From NCBI GenBank assembly GCA_900551465.1, contig URWL01000106.1, positions 1-6,790 of the forward strand: a DNA stretch of 6,790 bases. Reading direction: 5' to 3'. This stretch comes from an uncultured Blautia sp. GTDB lineage: Bacteria; Bacillota; Clostridia; Lachnospirales; Lachnospiraceae. Positions 1 through 6,395 of this stretch are shown one piece after another; positions within the stretch are counted from its first letter, which is position 1, and every line of letters starts with the position of its first letter. The notes under the pieces are model-generated. The model was given only the letters and a program-made list of their open reading frames with translations, was not told the DNA's origin and made no database searches. A program made the translations under genes and the position numbers.

Positions 1-539
1 GGAACATCAAATAACTTCCATGCCCTTTCTGTAATTGGCTCGTTCAGTACTTCAATTCCCCAAAGACCTTTTCGGCTTCCATACCGCTCTGCCAGACGTT
101 CCAGTACATGAAGGACAAATTCAATTTCTTCCGGGCTTTTTGACCATCTGCATACCCCGCAGATGCCTCCATTATCAAATCCATTCTGCCCCAGAGGCGC
201 TGTATGAAGATCCAGTAAAATCTTCAAATCATATTTTTCCGCCCAGTTAAATGCCTTATCCAGTTCTTCCACACAACCGATAAACGGTTCTCTGTCCCCA
301 AATACAAAATAAGGCACTGGAATACGTACTGCTTCCATTCCCATTTTTCTGATGGTAACAAAATCTCTCTCTGTAATATATTCCGAGCGGTGAATCCGGA
401 TCCTTGCTTCATAAACTTCTCTGGAAAGCTGTTCTGGAAGCCAGTATTCGTCTTCTGCATCTGTCCCTTCAAACACAGCAGGACTCATCCACTTTTCCAG
501 TACCAGCCAGTTTCCCAGATTTACACCTTTTACATGCAT
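1..539 (-). CDS. GH5 family glycoside hydrolase, exo-beta-1,3-glucanase-like (3' end outside window)
   Basis: The gene starts at ATG 539-537 and stays open to the left edge, giving 179 codons; the C-terminal half is missing. The opening residues GVNLGNWLVLEKWM, the segment DLHTAPLGQNGFDN (110-123) and EVLNEP (163-168) are hallmarks of the GH5 group that includes exo-beta-1,3-glucanases and related beta-glucosidases. Glu167 of the NEP motif is the expected acid/base; the nucleophile Glu would lie in the missing part. There is no signal peptide, since the catalytic fold begins at once, so the enzyme should act in the cytoplasm on imported oligosaccharides. The Shine-Dalgarno AAGGGAG (555-549) sits 9 bases before the ATG. 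It is the fourth gene of the operon, 23 bases after the HPr-like gene. An unusual feature is a CGVC (127-130) right after the NGFDN loop. The family is well supported. The exact substrate (beta-1,3-glucan, other beta-glucosides or a mixed glycoside) cannot be read from the sequence. Confidence 0.88.
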   Translation of the reverse strand, partial: MHVKGVNLGNWLVLEKWMSPAVFEGTDAEDEYWLPEQLSREVYEARIRIHRSEYITERDFVTIRKMGMEAVRIPVPYFVFGDREPFIGCVEELDKAFNWAEKYDLKILLDLHTAPLGQNGFDNGGICGVCRWSKSPEEIEFVLHVLERLAERYGSRKGLWGIEVLNEPITERAWKLFDV

Positions 540-562
540 AATCTTGCGCTCCCTTCCGTTGG

Positions 563-793
563 TTATGAACACAAAAATTCTTTAAAAGCTTCCTCTATAG
601 CAGCTTCATCATTTGTATCCGCCATCAGTTCCAGAGGCATCTCCAGATCCAGACTGAAAATTCCCATAATGGATTTCGCATTTACGTAATATTTTCCGCT
701 GGAAAGATCCATGTCGCAGGTAAATTTGGAACAGATTTGATTAAACGCCTCAACTTCTCTTATATTTCCTAATTTTATTTTTTTTGTAATCAT
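563..793 (-). CDS. HPr-like protein without the His15 phosphorylation site
   Basis: This 76-residue protein is shorter than typical HPr (about 85-88). Its centre, YVNAKSIMGIFSLDL (36-50), closely matches the Ser46 region of Firmicute HPr and Crh, so Ser41 corresponds to Ser46, the target of HPr kinase/phosphorylase. Ungapped alignment from that motif back to the N-terminus places Asn10 where HPr has catalytic His15; the nearby Arg17 equivalent, Arg12, is kept, but the HARPA motif is gone. It therefore should not carry phosphate from Enzyme I to sugar-specific PTS proteins. By analogy with Crh, which also lacks His15, a regulatory role is more likely, possibly in carbon catabolite control; this is inference. 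The start ATG (793-791) has GAGGGA (806-801) 7 bases upstream. The gene sits 19 bases after the GH43 gene and 23 before the GH5 gene, so it is co-transcribed with two glycosidases. Family assignment is firm, function uncertain. Confidence 0.85.
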   Translation of the reverse strand: MITKKIKLGNIREVEAFNQICSKFTCDMDLSSGKYYVNAKSIMGIFSLDLEMPLELMADTNDEAAIEEAFKEFLCS

Positions 794-812
794 AAAATAT
801 TCCCTCTTTTCT

Positions 813-2462
813 CTATTTTACTGCTGCTGTTTCGTCTGCCTGATAATCAAAAAAATCAAAATCAGCTGTATGCTCATGCATCATGCGATCCCCGCAGGTG
901 ATTCCCACAAATGCTCCTGTAAACTCACCAAACTGTGAATACTCATCAGAAAACTTGCTTGTGTCAAAGCGTGGCCCGATATTCTGATAAGTCTCTCCAT
1001 CTAGGCACCACTGGAATTGAGAATCTCTTCCCTGTATCTTAAGCCGCATATAGATATCCTGCCCGTCTTCCACAAAGGTTCTGTCCTGGCTGAACTCCCT
1101 TTTTTCTCCATTTTCTACCTGGAGCACTGATATTGCACTGTGTTCTAAGGTATCGCTGTAATACTTGTAAAGATAGATAAAATTCATATTGTCATAATAA
1201 AGGATCAGTCCTGCTGTATGCTGGTAACTCAGAGGCGTAAAATCAAGCCTGGTAGTTATCTGTGCAGACACACTGGTGAGCTTTCTCGCAAGAATACTTA
1301 CTCTATTCAGAGAGCATCCTGATTCCTGCCCCCGAAGTCTTGCCCAGCCCGGACGGGATTTCAGATCTACAAAGGTTCTTGCATCGATCCTTGGCGAATA
1401 ATATCCAATTCCCAGATTTTCTGAATCAAAATCATCATGTGCCGGAATTTTTTGTGCCTTAAATTCCGGAAGCATACTCTCCTGTACAAATTCCTGAGCC
1501 AGATTTCCTTCTTTTTCCATACGAAGCCATCCGTCTTCTGTCCATTTCATACGCTGGATTGCTGTCTCCCTTCCCAGTGTGCAGCGAAGTTCAGGAACAA
1601 AAGGTCTTGCAGTCAGATGTACCAGCCAGGTTTCTCCATTTGGAAGATCTACATAGCTTGCATGTCCGGATTTTTGAAGCACACTGTCCGGATTATAATA
1701 TCTTGGCTTTAAATGATCCCAGTCAGAACGTTCATTTACATCTCCGGGACAGGAAGTCACAATTGGATTGCAGGGATCCGCCTCGTAAGGTCCCCATACA
1801 TTTCTGGACCGTCCCATCGTCACACTGTGGTAATATCCTGTTCCGCCTTCCGCACACATAATATAATAATACCCGCCTCTTTTTGTCAGATGCGGTGCTT
1901 CTATACATCCCCGGTCTGTGCCGCCTCTCCAGAAAGTCTTTGGCATGCCCTTGATCTTCTTTTGTACCGGATCATACTCTACAATATTGATCGGACCTGG
2001 TTTTTCGTACGCGGTTCTTGTTTCCCAGTCCAGAGCAACAATATATTTTTTACCGTCATCGTCGTGGAACATGGAAGCATCAAATCCCGTAGAATGAAGA
2101 TAAACCGGTTCACTCCATGGACCTTTTGGGTCTTTTGCAGTAATCAGATAATTATCTACGTCAAAGTATCTGGCATTCATGGAATTCATCACACCATAAA
2201 CCACATAAAAAAGGTCGTCTTCCTCACAATAAGTCAGACAGGGTGCCCAGATTCCCTTGGCACTGGGCAGCTTTTTCAGATCCGGATTCTCTGCATTCTG
2301 AAGCGCATGGGAATAAAGTTCCCAGTTTTTCATATCTCTGGAATGATAAATGGGAATTCCCGGAAACCACTCAAAAGAAGACACTGCGATATAAAAATCA
2401 TCACCTTTTCTGCATATACAGGGATCCGCATGAAACCCCGGAAGTATTGGATTTTGAATCAT
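813..2462 (-). CDS. GH43 beta-xylosidase (subfamily 11-like), cytoplasmic
   Basis: This 549-residue enzyme has the length and two-domain layout of GH43 beta-xylosidases such as Selenomonas SXA and Bacillus XynB. Residues 1 to about 330 form the five-bladed beta-propeller; about 340 to 540 form the C-terminal beta-sandwich with the conserved FTGAFVGI (514-521). The likely catalytic triad is visible: Asp13 (GFHADPC) as general base, Asp128 (GFDAS) as pKa modulator and Glu188 (IEAPHLT) as general acid. The segments SSFEWFPGIPIYHSRDMKNW (28-47) and GRETAIQ (297-303) are also typical. The predicted reaction removes xylose from the non-reducing end of beta-1,4-xylo-oligosaccharides; many relatives also have alpha-L-arabinofuranosidase activity. 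No signal peptide is present. I chose ATG 2462-2460 because it has a strong Shine-Dalgarno and lies at the normal N-terminus. The frame could open at an upstream TTG (2537), but that adds 25 non-homologous residues and overlaps the transporter gene. It follows the transporter by 22 bases. Subfamily is assigned from memory of motifs. Confidence 0.93.
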   Translation of the reverse strand: MIQNPILPGFHADPCICRKGDDFYIAVSSFEWFPGIPIYHSRDMKNWELYSHALQNAENPDLKKLPSAKGIWAPCLTYCEEDDLFYVVYGVMNSMNARYFDVDNYLITAKDPKGPWSEPVYLHSTGFDASMFHDDDGKKYIVALDWETRTAYEKPGPINIVEYDPVQKKIKGMPKTFWRGGTDRGCIEAPHLTKRGGYYYIMCAEGGTGYYHSVTMGRSRNVWGPYEADPCNPIVTSCPGDVNERSDWDHLKPRYYNPDSVLQKSGHASYVDLPNGETWLVHLTARPFVPELRCTLGRETAIQRMKWTEDGWLRMEKEGNLAQEFVQESMLPEFKAQKIPAHDDFDSENLGIGYYSPRIDARTFVDLKSRPGWARLRGQESGCSLNRVSILARKLTSVSAQITTRLDFTPLSYQHTAGLILYYDNMNFIYLYKYYSDTLEHSAISVLQVENGEKREFSQDRTFVEDGQDIYMRLKIQGRDSQFQWCLDGETYQNIGPRFDTSKFSDEYSQFGEFTGAFVGITCGDRMMHEHTADFDFFDYQADETAAVK

Positions 2463-2469
2463 TGTTACA

Positions 2470-2476
2470 CCCTCCT
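2470..2476 (-). promoter_or_regulatory. Shine-Dalgarno that fixes the GH43 start
   Basis: AGGAGGG on the minus strand lies 7 bases before ATG 2462 and within the 22-base gap between the transporter stop and the GH43 gene. It supports this start over the upstream in-frame TTG inside the transporter gene. Confidence 0.85.
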
Positions 2477-2484
2477 GATTTGTT

Positions 2485-3861
2485 TTATTTTGCTGCTTTT
2501 TCTGCTCTTTTATGAAGATCCCGGATAATTCCGTCAAATTCTTTATCCAGATGATAAAATCTCAAAATCACAAAGCAGGCTGCAAATACTGCAATCGGGA
2601 TCCATACAAAGCACAGACGGATAGAAAATAATGCAGATGCAGACTGTACGGCAGCCTCTCCTACATAACCTCCAATTTCCAGAATGATTCCCAAAAGCGC
2701 AGATCCCACACCGTTTCCAATTTTATAGCCAAAGCTGCAGGCACTGTTTACCAGACCTTCTGTACGATGTCCTGTTTTCCACTCTCCATAATCTATGGTA
2801 TCTGAAACCATCGCCCACATTGTTGCTCCGCCGCAGGCATTCCCAACTCCTCTGACCAGGCTGGAAACAACAATCGCAGACATATTTCCGCCGCCAAATT
2901 CAAGAATCAGCATACCCACAGTGGACAAAACTAGACCCAGAGAAAAAATATTTCTTTTTCCATATTTTTTTACCAGGCCTGCAATAAAGAACATCGCTGC
3001 AATCTGAATTACATTAAAGATTCCATTGATCGTTCCCACCAAATCCCTGTTTCCGAGAATATCCTTTGCATAATATACGGTAGTTCCTTCATTAATGGCA
3101 TAATATAGGAAGAAAAGAGCCAGAACACAGGTCATCATGATCCAGTATTTATTGGCAAACAAAGATTTCAATCCTTCTAAAAAAGATATTTTTTCAGTCT
3201 CTCCATTTATTTCTGCTATAGAGTGTACACGCTCCTTTGTTCCTGCAAAAGTCAGAATAAAAGCAATCACTGCCAGAATTCCCAGTACAGCAAAAGTTTT
3301 CGTCCAAGCTGCTGTATTATCCCCAAAAAACTCCACAAGAGGAAGTGTCACCATATTAATAGTGAGCGTTCCTGCTGTTGCAAGAAGGTTACGAAAAATA
3401 CTAAGTACAGATCTTTCATATGGGTTCTGAGTCATTAAGGCATTCAAAGATGAATAAGGAACATTTATCGCTGTATAAACAACTGTGGAGACCAGGTTAT
3501 ATGTAATAAATACATATACCAGTTTTGCAGTCGTTCCGAGAGATGCCGGTACAGAAAACAGCAGGATTCCTGATAATGCAAAAGGAATACACATTCTCAG
3601 TATCCAGACCCTGGCTTTTCCATATTTTGACCGGGTGCGATCCACAATCATTCCCATGATGATATCGCTGACTCCGTCAAAAACTCTGGAGATTAGCATG
3701 ATTGTTCCCACTGCTGCTGCATTTACTCCGGCATAATCCGTATAATAAAAAAGCAGAAAGGCAGACATTGCCGTATAAATAATATTGCACCCAAAATCTC
3801 CGCACCCGTAACAGAATCTTTCAAAAAGCAGTGCAGGAGTCAGTTTTCTCTTTTCATTCAT
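2485..3861 (-). CDS. GPH-family (MelB/XynP-like) glycoside:cation symporter
   Basis: This 458-residue membrane protein has a pattern of about 12 hydrophobic segments and belongs to the glycoside-pentoside-hexuronide:cation symporter family. Evidence is the paired acidic residues in helix II (Asp62 and Asp66, FDGVSD, matching MelB Asp55 and Asp59), the cytoplasmic loop DRTRSKYGKARVW (74-86), and the late motif DTIDYGEWKTGHRTEGL (354-370). In helix IV the position of MelB Asp124 is Asn133 (NVPY). It should import a glycoside or short oligosaccharide with H+ or Na+. Given the next gene, xylosides or xylo-oligosaccharides are the likely cargo, but this is inferred from context. The start ATG 3861-3859 has GGGAGG (3873-3868) 6 bases upstream. 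It is the first gene of the operon and is transcribed divergently from the AraC-type regulator, which fits substrate-induced expression. The C-terminal tail is short, with no PTS EIIA-like domain such as LacS-type relatives carry. Confidence 0.93.
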   Translation of the reverse strand: MNEKRKLTPALLFERFCYGCGDFGCNIIYTAMSAFLLFYYTDYAGVNAAAVGTIMLISRVFDGVSDIIMGMIVDRTRSKYGKARVWILRMCIPFALSGILLFSVPASLGTTAKLVYVFITYNLVSTVVYTAINVPYSSLNALMTQNPYERSVLSIFRNLLATAGTLTINMVTLPLVEFFGDNTAAWTKTFAVLGILAVIAFILTFAGTKERVHSIAEINGETEKISFLEGLKSLFANKYWIMMTCVLALFFLYYAINEGTTVYYAKDILGNRDLVGTINGIFNVIQIAAMFFIAGLVKKYGKRNIFSLGLVLSTVGMLILEFGGGNMSAIVVSSLVRGVGNACGGATMWAMVSDTIDYGEWKTGHRTEGLVNSACSFGYKIGNGVGSALLGIILEIGGYVGEAAVQSASALFSIRLCFVWIPIAVFAACFVILRFYHLDKEFDGIIRDLHKRAEKAAK

Positions 3862-3878
3862 TGGTATCCTCCCTTTTA

Positions 3879-3889
3879 AGATACTAAAA
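3879..3889 (-). promoter_or_regulatory. Inverted third copy of the TAGTATCT regulator half-site
   Basis: AGATACTA on the plus strand (3879-3886) is the exact reverse complement of the 8-base core found twice at 3983-3990 and 4005-4012. It lies in the transporter gene leader, 5 bases upstream of the Shine-Dalgarno. Its centre is about 104 and 126 bp from the other two centres, close to whole numbers of helical turns. It could be a distal operator for looping or repression, or a chance match in AT-rich DNA. Confidence 0.4.
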
Positions 3890-3946
3890 TCTCTTTTTCC
3901 TTGTATTTTGATCTTTATTCAGGCGCCATAACTGATCTATGCCTAT

Positions 3947-3976
3947 ATCATAAAGCATTTGCCTTTTATCTGCCAG
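3947..3976 (-). promoter_or_regulatory. Candidate promoter of the transporter-glycosidase operon
   Basis: On the minus strand, CTGGCA (3976-3971, 4 of 6 matches to the -35 consensus) is followed after 18 bases by TATGAT (3952-3947, 5 of 6 matches to -10). Transcription would start near 3940, leaving a leader of about 80 bases. The weak -35 is what one expects of an activator-dependent promoter, and the two direct repeats end 4 to 7 bases upstream of it. This is a by-eye prediction. Confidence 0.45.
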
Positions 3977-3988
3977 ATATGTTAGTAT
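3959..3988 (+). promoter_or_regulatory. Weak candidate promoter of the AraC-type regulator gene
   Basis: TTGCCT (3959-3964) and TAGTAT (3983-3988) are separated by 18 bases, each with 4 of 6 consensus matches. The -10 would lie inside the proximal repeat, so a bound regulator would block its own transcription. The match is weak and other positions are possible. Confidence 0.25.
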
Positions 3989-4012
3989 CTAATCAGTAGG
4001 TTGATAGTATCT
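3980..4012 (+). promoter_or_regulatory. Direct-repeat operator, probable AraC-type binding site
   Basis: TGTTAGTATCT (3980-3990) and TGATAGTATCT (4002-4012) agree at 10 of 11 positions and start exactly 22 bp apart, about two helical turns. AraC-family proteins have two helix-turn-helix units and dimerise, and they typically bind direct repeats spaced about 21 bp on one face of the helix. From the operon side, the repeats lie just upstream of the candidate -35 box, centred near -46 and -68 from the predicted start. That the neighbouring regulator binds here is inference. Confidence 0.6.
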
Positions 4013-4028
4013 TTTTATTTTTTAAAAA

Positions 4029-4034
4029 AAGGAG
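4029..4034 (+). promoter_or_regulatory. Shine-Dalgarno that fixes the regulator start
   Basis: AAGGAG lies 8 bases before ATG 4043. An in-frame start at 4001 would add 14 residues encoded by the operator and by this ribosome binding site, so it is not used. Confidence 0.8.
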
Positions 4035-4042
4035 ATTTTATC

Positions 4043-4891
4043 ATGGAAAGACGTCTGACTCCAACAAATTATGAATTGATTCCACTAAATGACAAAACAA
4101 ATGTACGCTTTTTTACTTCTGTAGATCAGGGAAGCTATATCGCACCTCACTGGCATGATGCCCTGGAAATCATCTACATTTTGGAAGGCAGTCTGAAGAT
4201 TACGATTTCCGGCGTTTCCCGTGAATTAAATGCCGGTCAGTGCATCATGGTATCCTCCAGCCTGATCCATTCCACTCTCTGTACAAAACCTAACCGCGCC
4301 ATTGTATTTCAAATTCCGGAAAATTTTATGGAAAAGTTCATCCCGGATTCCCGAAATCTTCAGTTCAGCCTTACAGATCCGACAGAAAATTCTGTTCTTC
4401 AGAGTAAAGTTGAAATATTTAAAGAAACTCTTCTGAAAATGCAGCTTCTGGTAGATCTTCAACCGGATGGAGCCGTACTCCGGTTTAACAGTCTCCTTTT
4501 TGAAATCCTTTTTCAGCTTTATCATAATTTTTCTGTCAAGTCCATTCCGGAAACAACAGCCCGTCACAGCCGCAATCTGGAAAGGCTGAAACCTGTTCTG
4601 GACTATATTGCAGAAAATTATAACCGTCCTATCTCCCTGGATGAAATCTCGGAAATTGCTATTTTGCAGCCTAAGTATTTCTGCCGTTTTTTTAAAAAAT
4701 GTATGGGAGTTACTTTTCTGGAATATCAGAATGAATTAAGACTGTCAAAAATATATAAAGACATTATTTCTACCAATAACAAAATCTCTGACATTCTGGA
4801 ACAACACGGCTTCACAAATTACAAACTGTTCCGCAGAATGTTTCAGGAGCGTTTTCACGCTACACCTACCGAACTGAGAAAAAATCACTGA
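4043..4891 (+). CDS. AraC-family transcriptional regulator with N-terminal cupin
   Basis: The 282-residue protein has two recognisable parts. Residues about 22-95 form a cupin (AraC-binding) sensor, with HWHDALEIIYILEG (36-49) as the typical first beta-strand motif. Residues about 183-280 carry two helix-turn-helix units: the first around ISLDEISEIAILQPKYFCRF (197-216), the second around KISDILEQHGFTNYKLFRRM (247-266), followed by the family-typical F-ATPTELRK (271-280). The cupin would bind a sugar and alter DNA binding by the C-terminal part; the ligand is unknown. Its gene is divergent from the sugar operon with 181 bp between start codons, so it most likely activates that operon in response to the imported glycoside or a breakdown product. 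The 22-bp spaced repeats in the shared region fit its expected binding mode and also allow autoregulation. Transcription ends at the hairpin at 4907-4937. The family is certain, the target inferred. Confidence 0.93.
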   Translation: MERRLTPTNYELIPLNDKTNVRFFTSVDQGSYIAPHWHDALEIIYILEGSLKITISGVSRELNAGQCIMVSSSLIHSTLCTKPNRAIVFQIPENFMEKFIPDSRNLQFSLTDPTENSVLQSKVEIFKETLLKMQLLVDLQPDGAVLRFNSLLFEILFQLYHNFSVKSIPETTARHSRNLERLKPVLDYIAENYNRPISLDEISEIAILQPKYFCRFFKKCMGVTFLEYQNELRLSKIYKDIISTNNKISDILEQHGFTNYKLFRRMFQERFHATPTELRKNH

Positions 4892-4906
4892 ACTTATTTT
4901 TCACAT

Positions 4907-4937
4907 GGAAAAAGGCCCTTAATCCAGGGCCTTTTCC
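4907..4937. terminator. Bidirectional intrinsic terminator between convergent genes
   Basis: AAAAGGCCCT (4910-4919) pairs perfectly with AGGGCCTTTT (4926-4935) around a 6-base loop; the flanking GG/CC can add pairs across a one-base bulge. The stem's own A-run and T-run give a U-tract in both directions: TTTT followed by T-rich DNA on the plus strand, TTTTT on the minus strand. It lies 15 bases after the regulator stop (4891) and contains the last codons and the stop (4921-4919) of the kinase gene, so it can serve both. Confidence 0.85.
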
Positions 4938-6391
4938 AGTTCTTTAATTACAATCTTCAGAGCCTTGATCCGGGCATATTTTTTATCTACAGATTCCAGA
5001 ATATGCCAGGGAGCAAAAGCAGTATTTGTCTTTTTAAGCATTTCATCTACAGCATCTTCATAAAGATCCCATTTTTCCCGGTTACGCCAGTCCTCATCGG
5101 TGATCTTCCACTGTTTCTCCGGATTATTCTGCCTGTCTGTAAATCTGGCAAGCTGAGTATCCTTATCGATCTGTACCCAGAACTTAATGATCACGGCACC
5201 CCAGTCTGAAAGTTCCTTTTCAAACTCATTGATCTCGTTATAGGCACGCTTCCAGTCATTTTCTGTGCAGAAGCCTTCCAGACGCTCCACCATGACACGC
5301 CCATACCAGGTACGGTCAAAAATGGCGATATGGCCGTCTTTTGGAAGCCTTGTCCAGAATCTCCATAGGTAATGGCGGGACTTTTCATGCGGTTCGGGAC
5401 TGGCGATGGGATGAACCTCATAGCCTCTTGGATCCAGTGCGCCTGTGATCCGTTTTATATTTCCGCCCTTCCCTGCCGCATCCCAGCCTTCATAGGTAAT
5501 GATCACCGGAACTCTTTTCCGGTAAAGACGGTTATGCAGCTCTCCCAGGCGTCTCTGAAGGCTTTTCAGTTCGCTTCTGTATTCCTCTTCGCTGATTTCT
5601 TTATTCTGAAGCTCGACCTCCGCCAGTTTAGGCATTTTTACCAGAGGAAATACGTTCTGAAGAATAGGCGAAGAATGATTCCGATTCTGCATGGCAACCT
5701 CAATGCTGCTGATCAGGATATCCATTACCTGAAGTTCCGCCCATTTCCGGTTTTCAGCATCTATGATATACCATGGTGCTGAAGGAAGATTGGTATCCTT
5801 CATATACCTGTCAAATACTTTTTTGCATTTGCCGTAATGTTCATTCTGCCACCGGTCAAATTTCGTCACTCTCCAGCTGGTGTCTTCCTCCTCCATCAGT
5901 TTTTTCAAACGGGAATCCTGCTCTTCTTTTTTAATATGCATAAAAAATTTCAGAACCAGATATCCATTGTCTGTCAGCTGCCGCTCAAATCGGCGGATAC
6001 TTTCGATCCGTTTCTCATACTCCGGACCTGAAAGCTCTTTTTTCAGTACTTCTCCTGTGATCTGTTCCATCCATCCGGAATCCAAAAAGGTAAATTTCCC
6101 CTCTTCGGGAATCTGTTTCATATAACGGTAAAGAAACGGCTTTCTCAGTTCCTCTTCCGACGGTGCAGACATAGCTGCCACCTTAAAAAACCGGGGATCG
6201 ATATTTTTGATCACCTTTCCGATGGTGCTGCCTTTTCCGGCGGCTGCCCACCCCTCAAACAGTACAAGAACCGGAACCTTATATTCCTTGATCTTCATCT
6301 GAAGTTCATAAAGCTTATCCCTGTCCCGGTCAAGCTGTATTTCCATTTCTTCTTTTTCCGGAATCTCTGCCGGTATCCATTCTTTCAGCAT
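4919..6391 (-). CDS. Two-domain PPK2 polyphosphate kinase (probable polyphosphate:AMP phosphotransferase)
   Basis: The 490-residue protein consists of two PPK2 domains in tandem, about 15-235 and 265-490, the layout of class II PPK2 enzymes, which use polyphosphate to convert AMP to ADP in the cytoplasm. The C-terminal domain has intact motifs: Walker A EGWDAAGKGG (301-310) and the Walker B/lid motif FDRTWYGRVMVER (358-370). In the N-terminal domain these are altered: EGWAAAGKGS (46-55), where Asp becomes Ala49, and FLDSGWMEQ (102-110) in place of FDRxWY. As reported for this class, catalysis probably resides in the C-terminal half and the other half is structural. I chose ATG 6391 because GGGGTGA precedes it closely; the frame also opens at TTG 6433, adding 14 basic residues with no similarity. 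It is convergent with the regulator gene and shares its terminator. No ppk1 or ppx gene is nearby, so the gene appears to stand alone in stress or energy metabolism. Confidence 0.92.
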   Translation of the reverse strand: MLKEWIPAEIPEKEEMEIQLDRDRDKLYELQMKIKEYKVPVLVLFEGWAAAGKGSTIGKVIKNIDPRFFKVAAMSAPSEEELRKPFLYRYMKQIPEEGKFTFLDSGWMEQITGEVLKKELSGPEYEKRIESIRRFERQLTDNGYLVLKFFMHIKKEEQDSRLKKLMEEEDTSWRVTKFDRWQNEHYGKCKKVFDRYMKDTNLPSAPWYIIDAENRKWAELQVMDILISSIEVAMQNRNHSSPILQNVFPLVKMPKLAEVELQNKEISEEEYRSELKSLQRRLGELHNRLYRKRVPVIITYEGWDAAGKGGNIKRITGALDPRGYEVHPIASPEPHEKSRHYLWRFWTRLPKDGHIAIFDRTWYGRVMVERLEGFCTENDWKRAYNEINEFEKELSDWGAVIIKFWVQIDKDTQLARFTDRQNNPEKQWKITDEDWRNREKWDLYEDAVDEMLKKTNTAFAPWHILESVDKKYARIKALKIVIKELEKALD

Positions 6392-6395
6392 AAGT

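Noticed and set aside
1713..2528. A 271-codon open frame on the plus strand opposite the GH43 gene.
   Set aside because: It is fully antisense to a well-supported enzyme with catalytic residues, its translation is rich in His, Cys and Ile with no recognisable domain, and no convincing ribosome binding site precedes it.
3862..3869. TGGTATCC as a fourth regulator half-site.
   Set aside because: It has two mismatches to the 8-base core and overlaps the ribosome binding site, which constrains the sequence for other reasons.
3922..3927. GGCGCC palindrome in the divergent region, flanked by TTAT and ATAA.
   Set aside because: The flanks are not symmetric about the 6-base core, it does not match a cre consensus, and there is no repeat partner; too little to call an operator.
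4001..4028. TTGATA with TAAAAA 16 bases downstream as a promoter for the regulator.
   Set aside because: The transcript would begin within or after the ribosome binding site at 4029-4034, so it could not be translated from the chosen start in the normal way.
4226..4567. A 113-codon open frame on the minus strand inside the AraC-type regulator gene.
   Set aside because: It is a shadow of a clear coding region, with a low-complexity Lys/Phe-rich translation and no domain.
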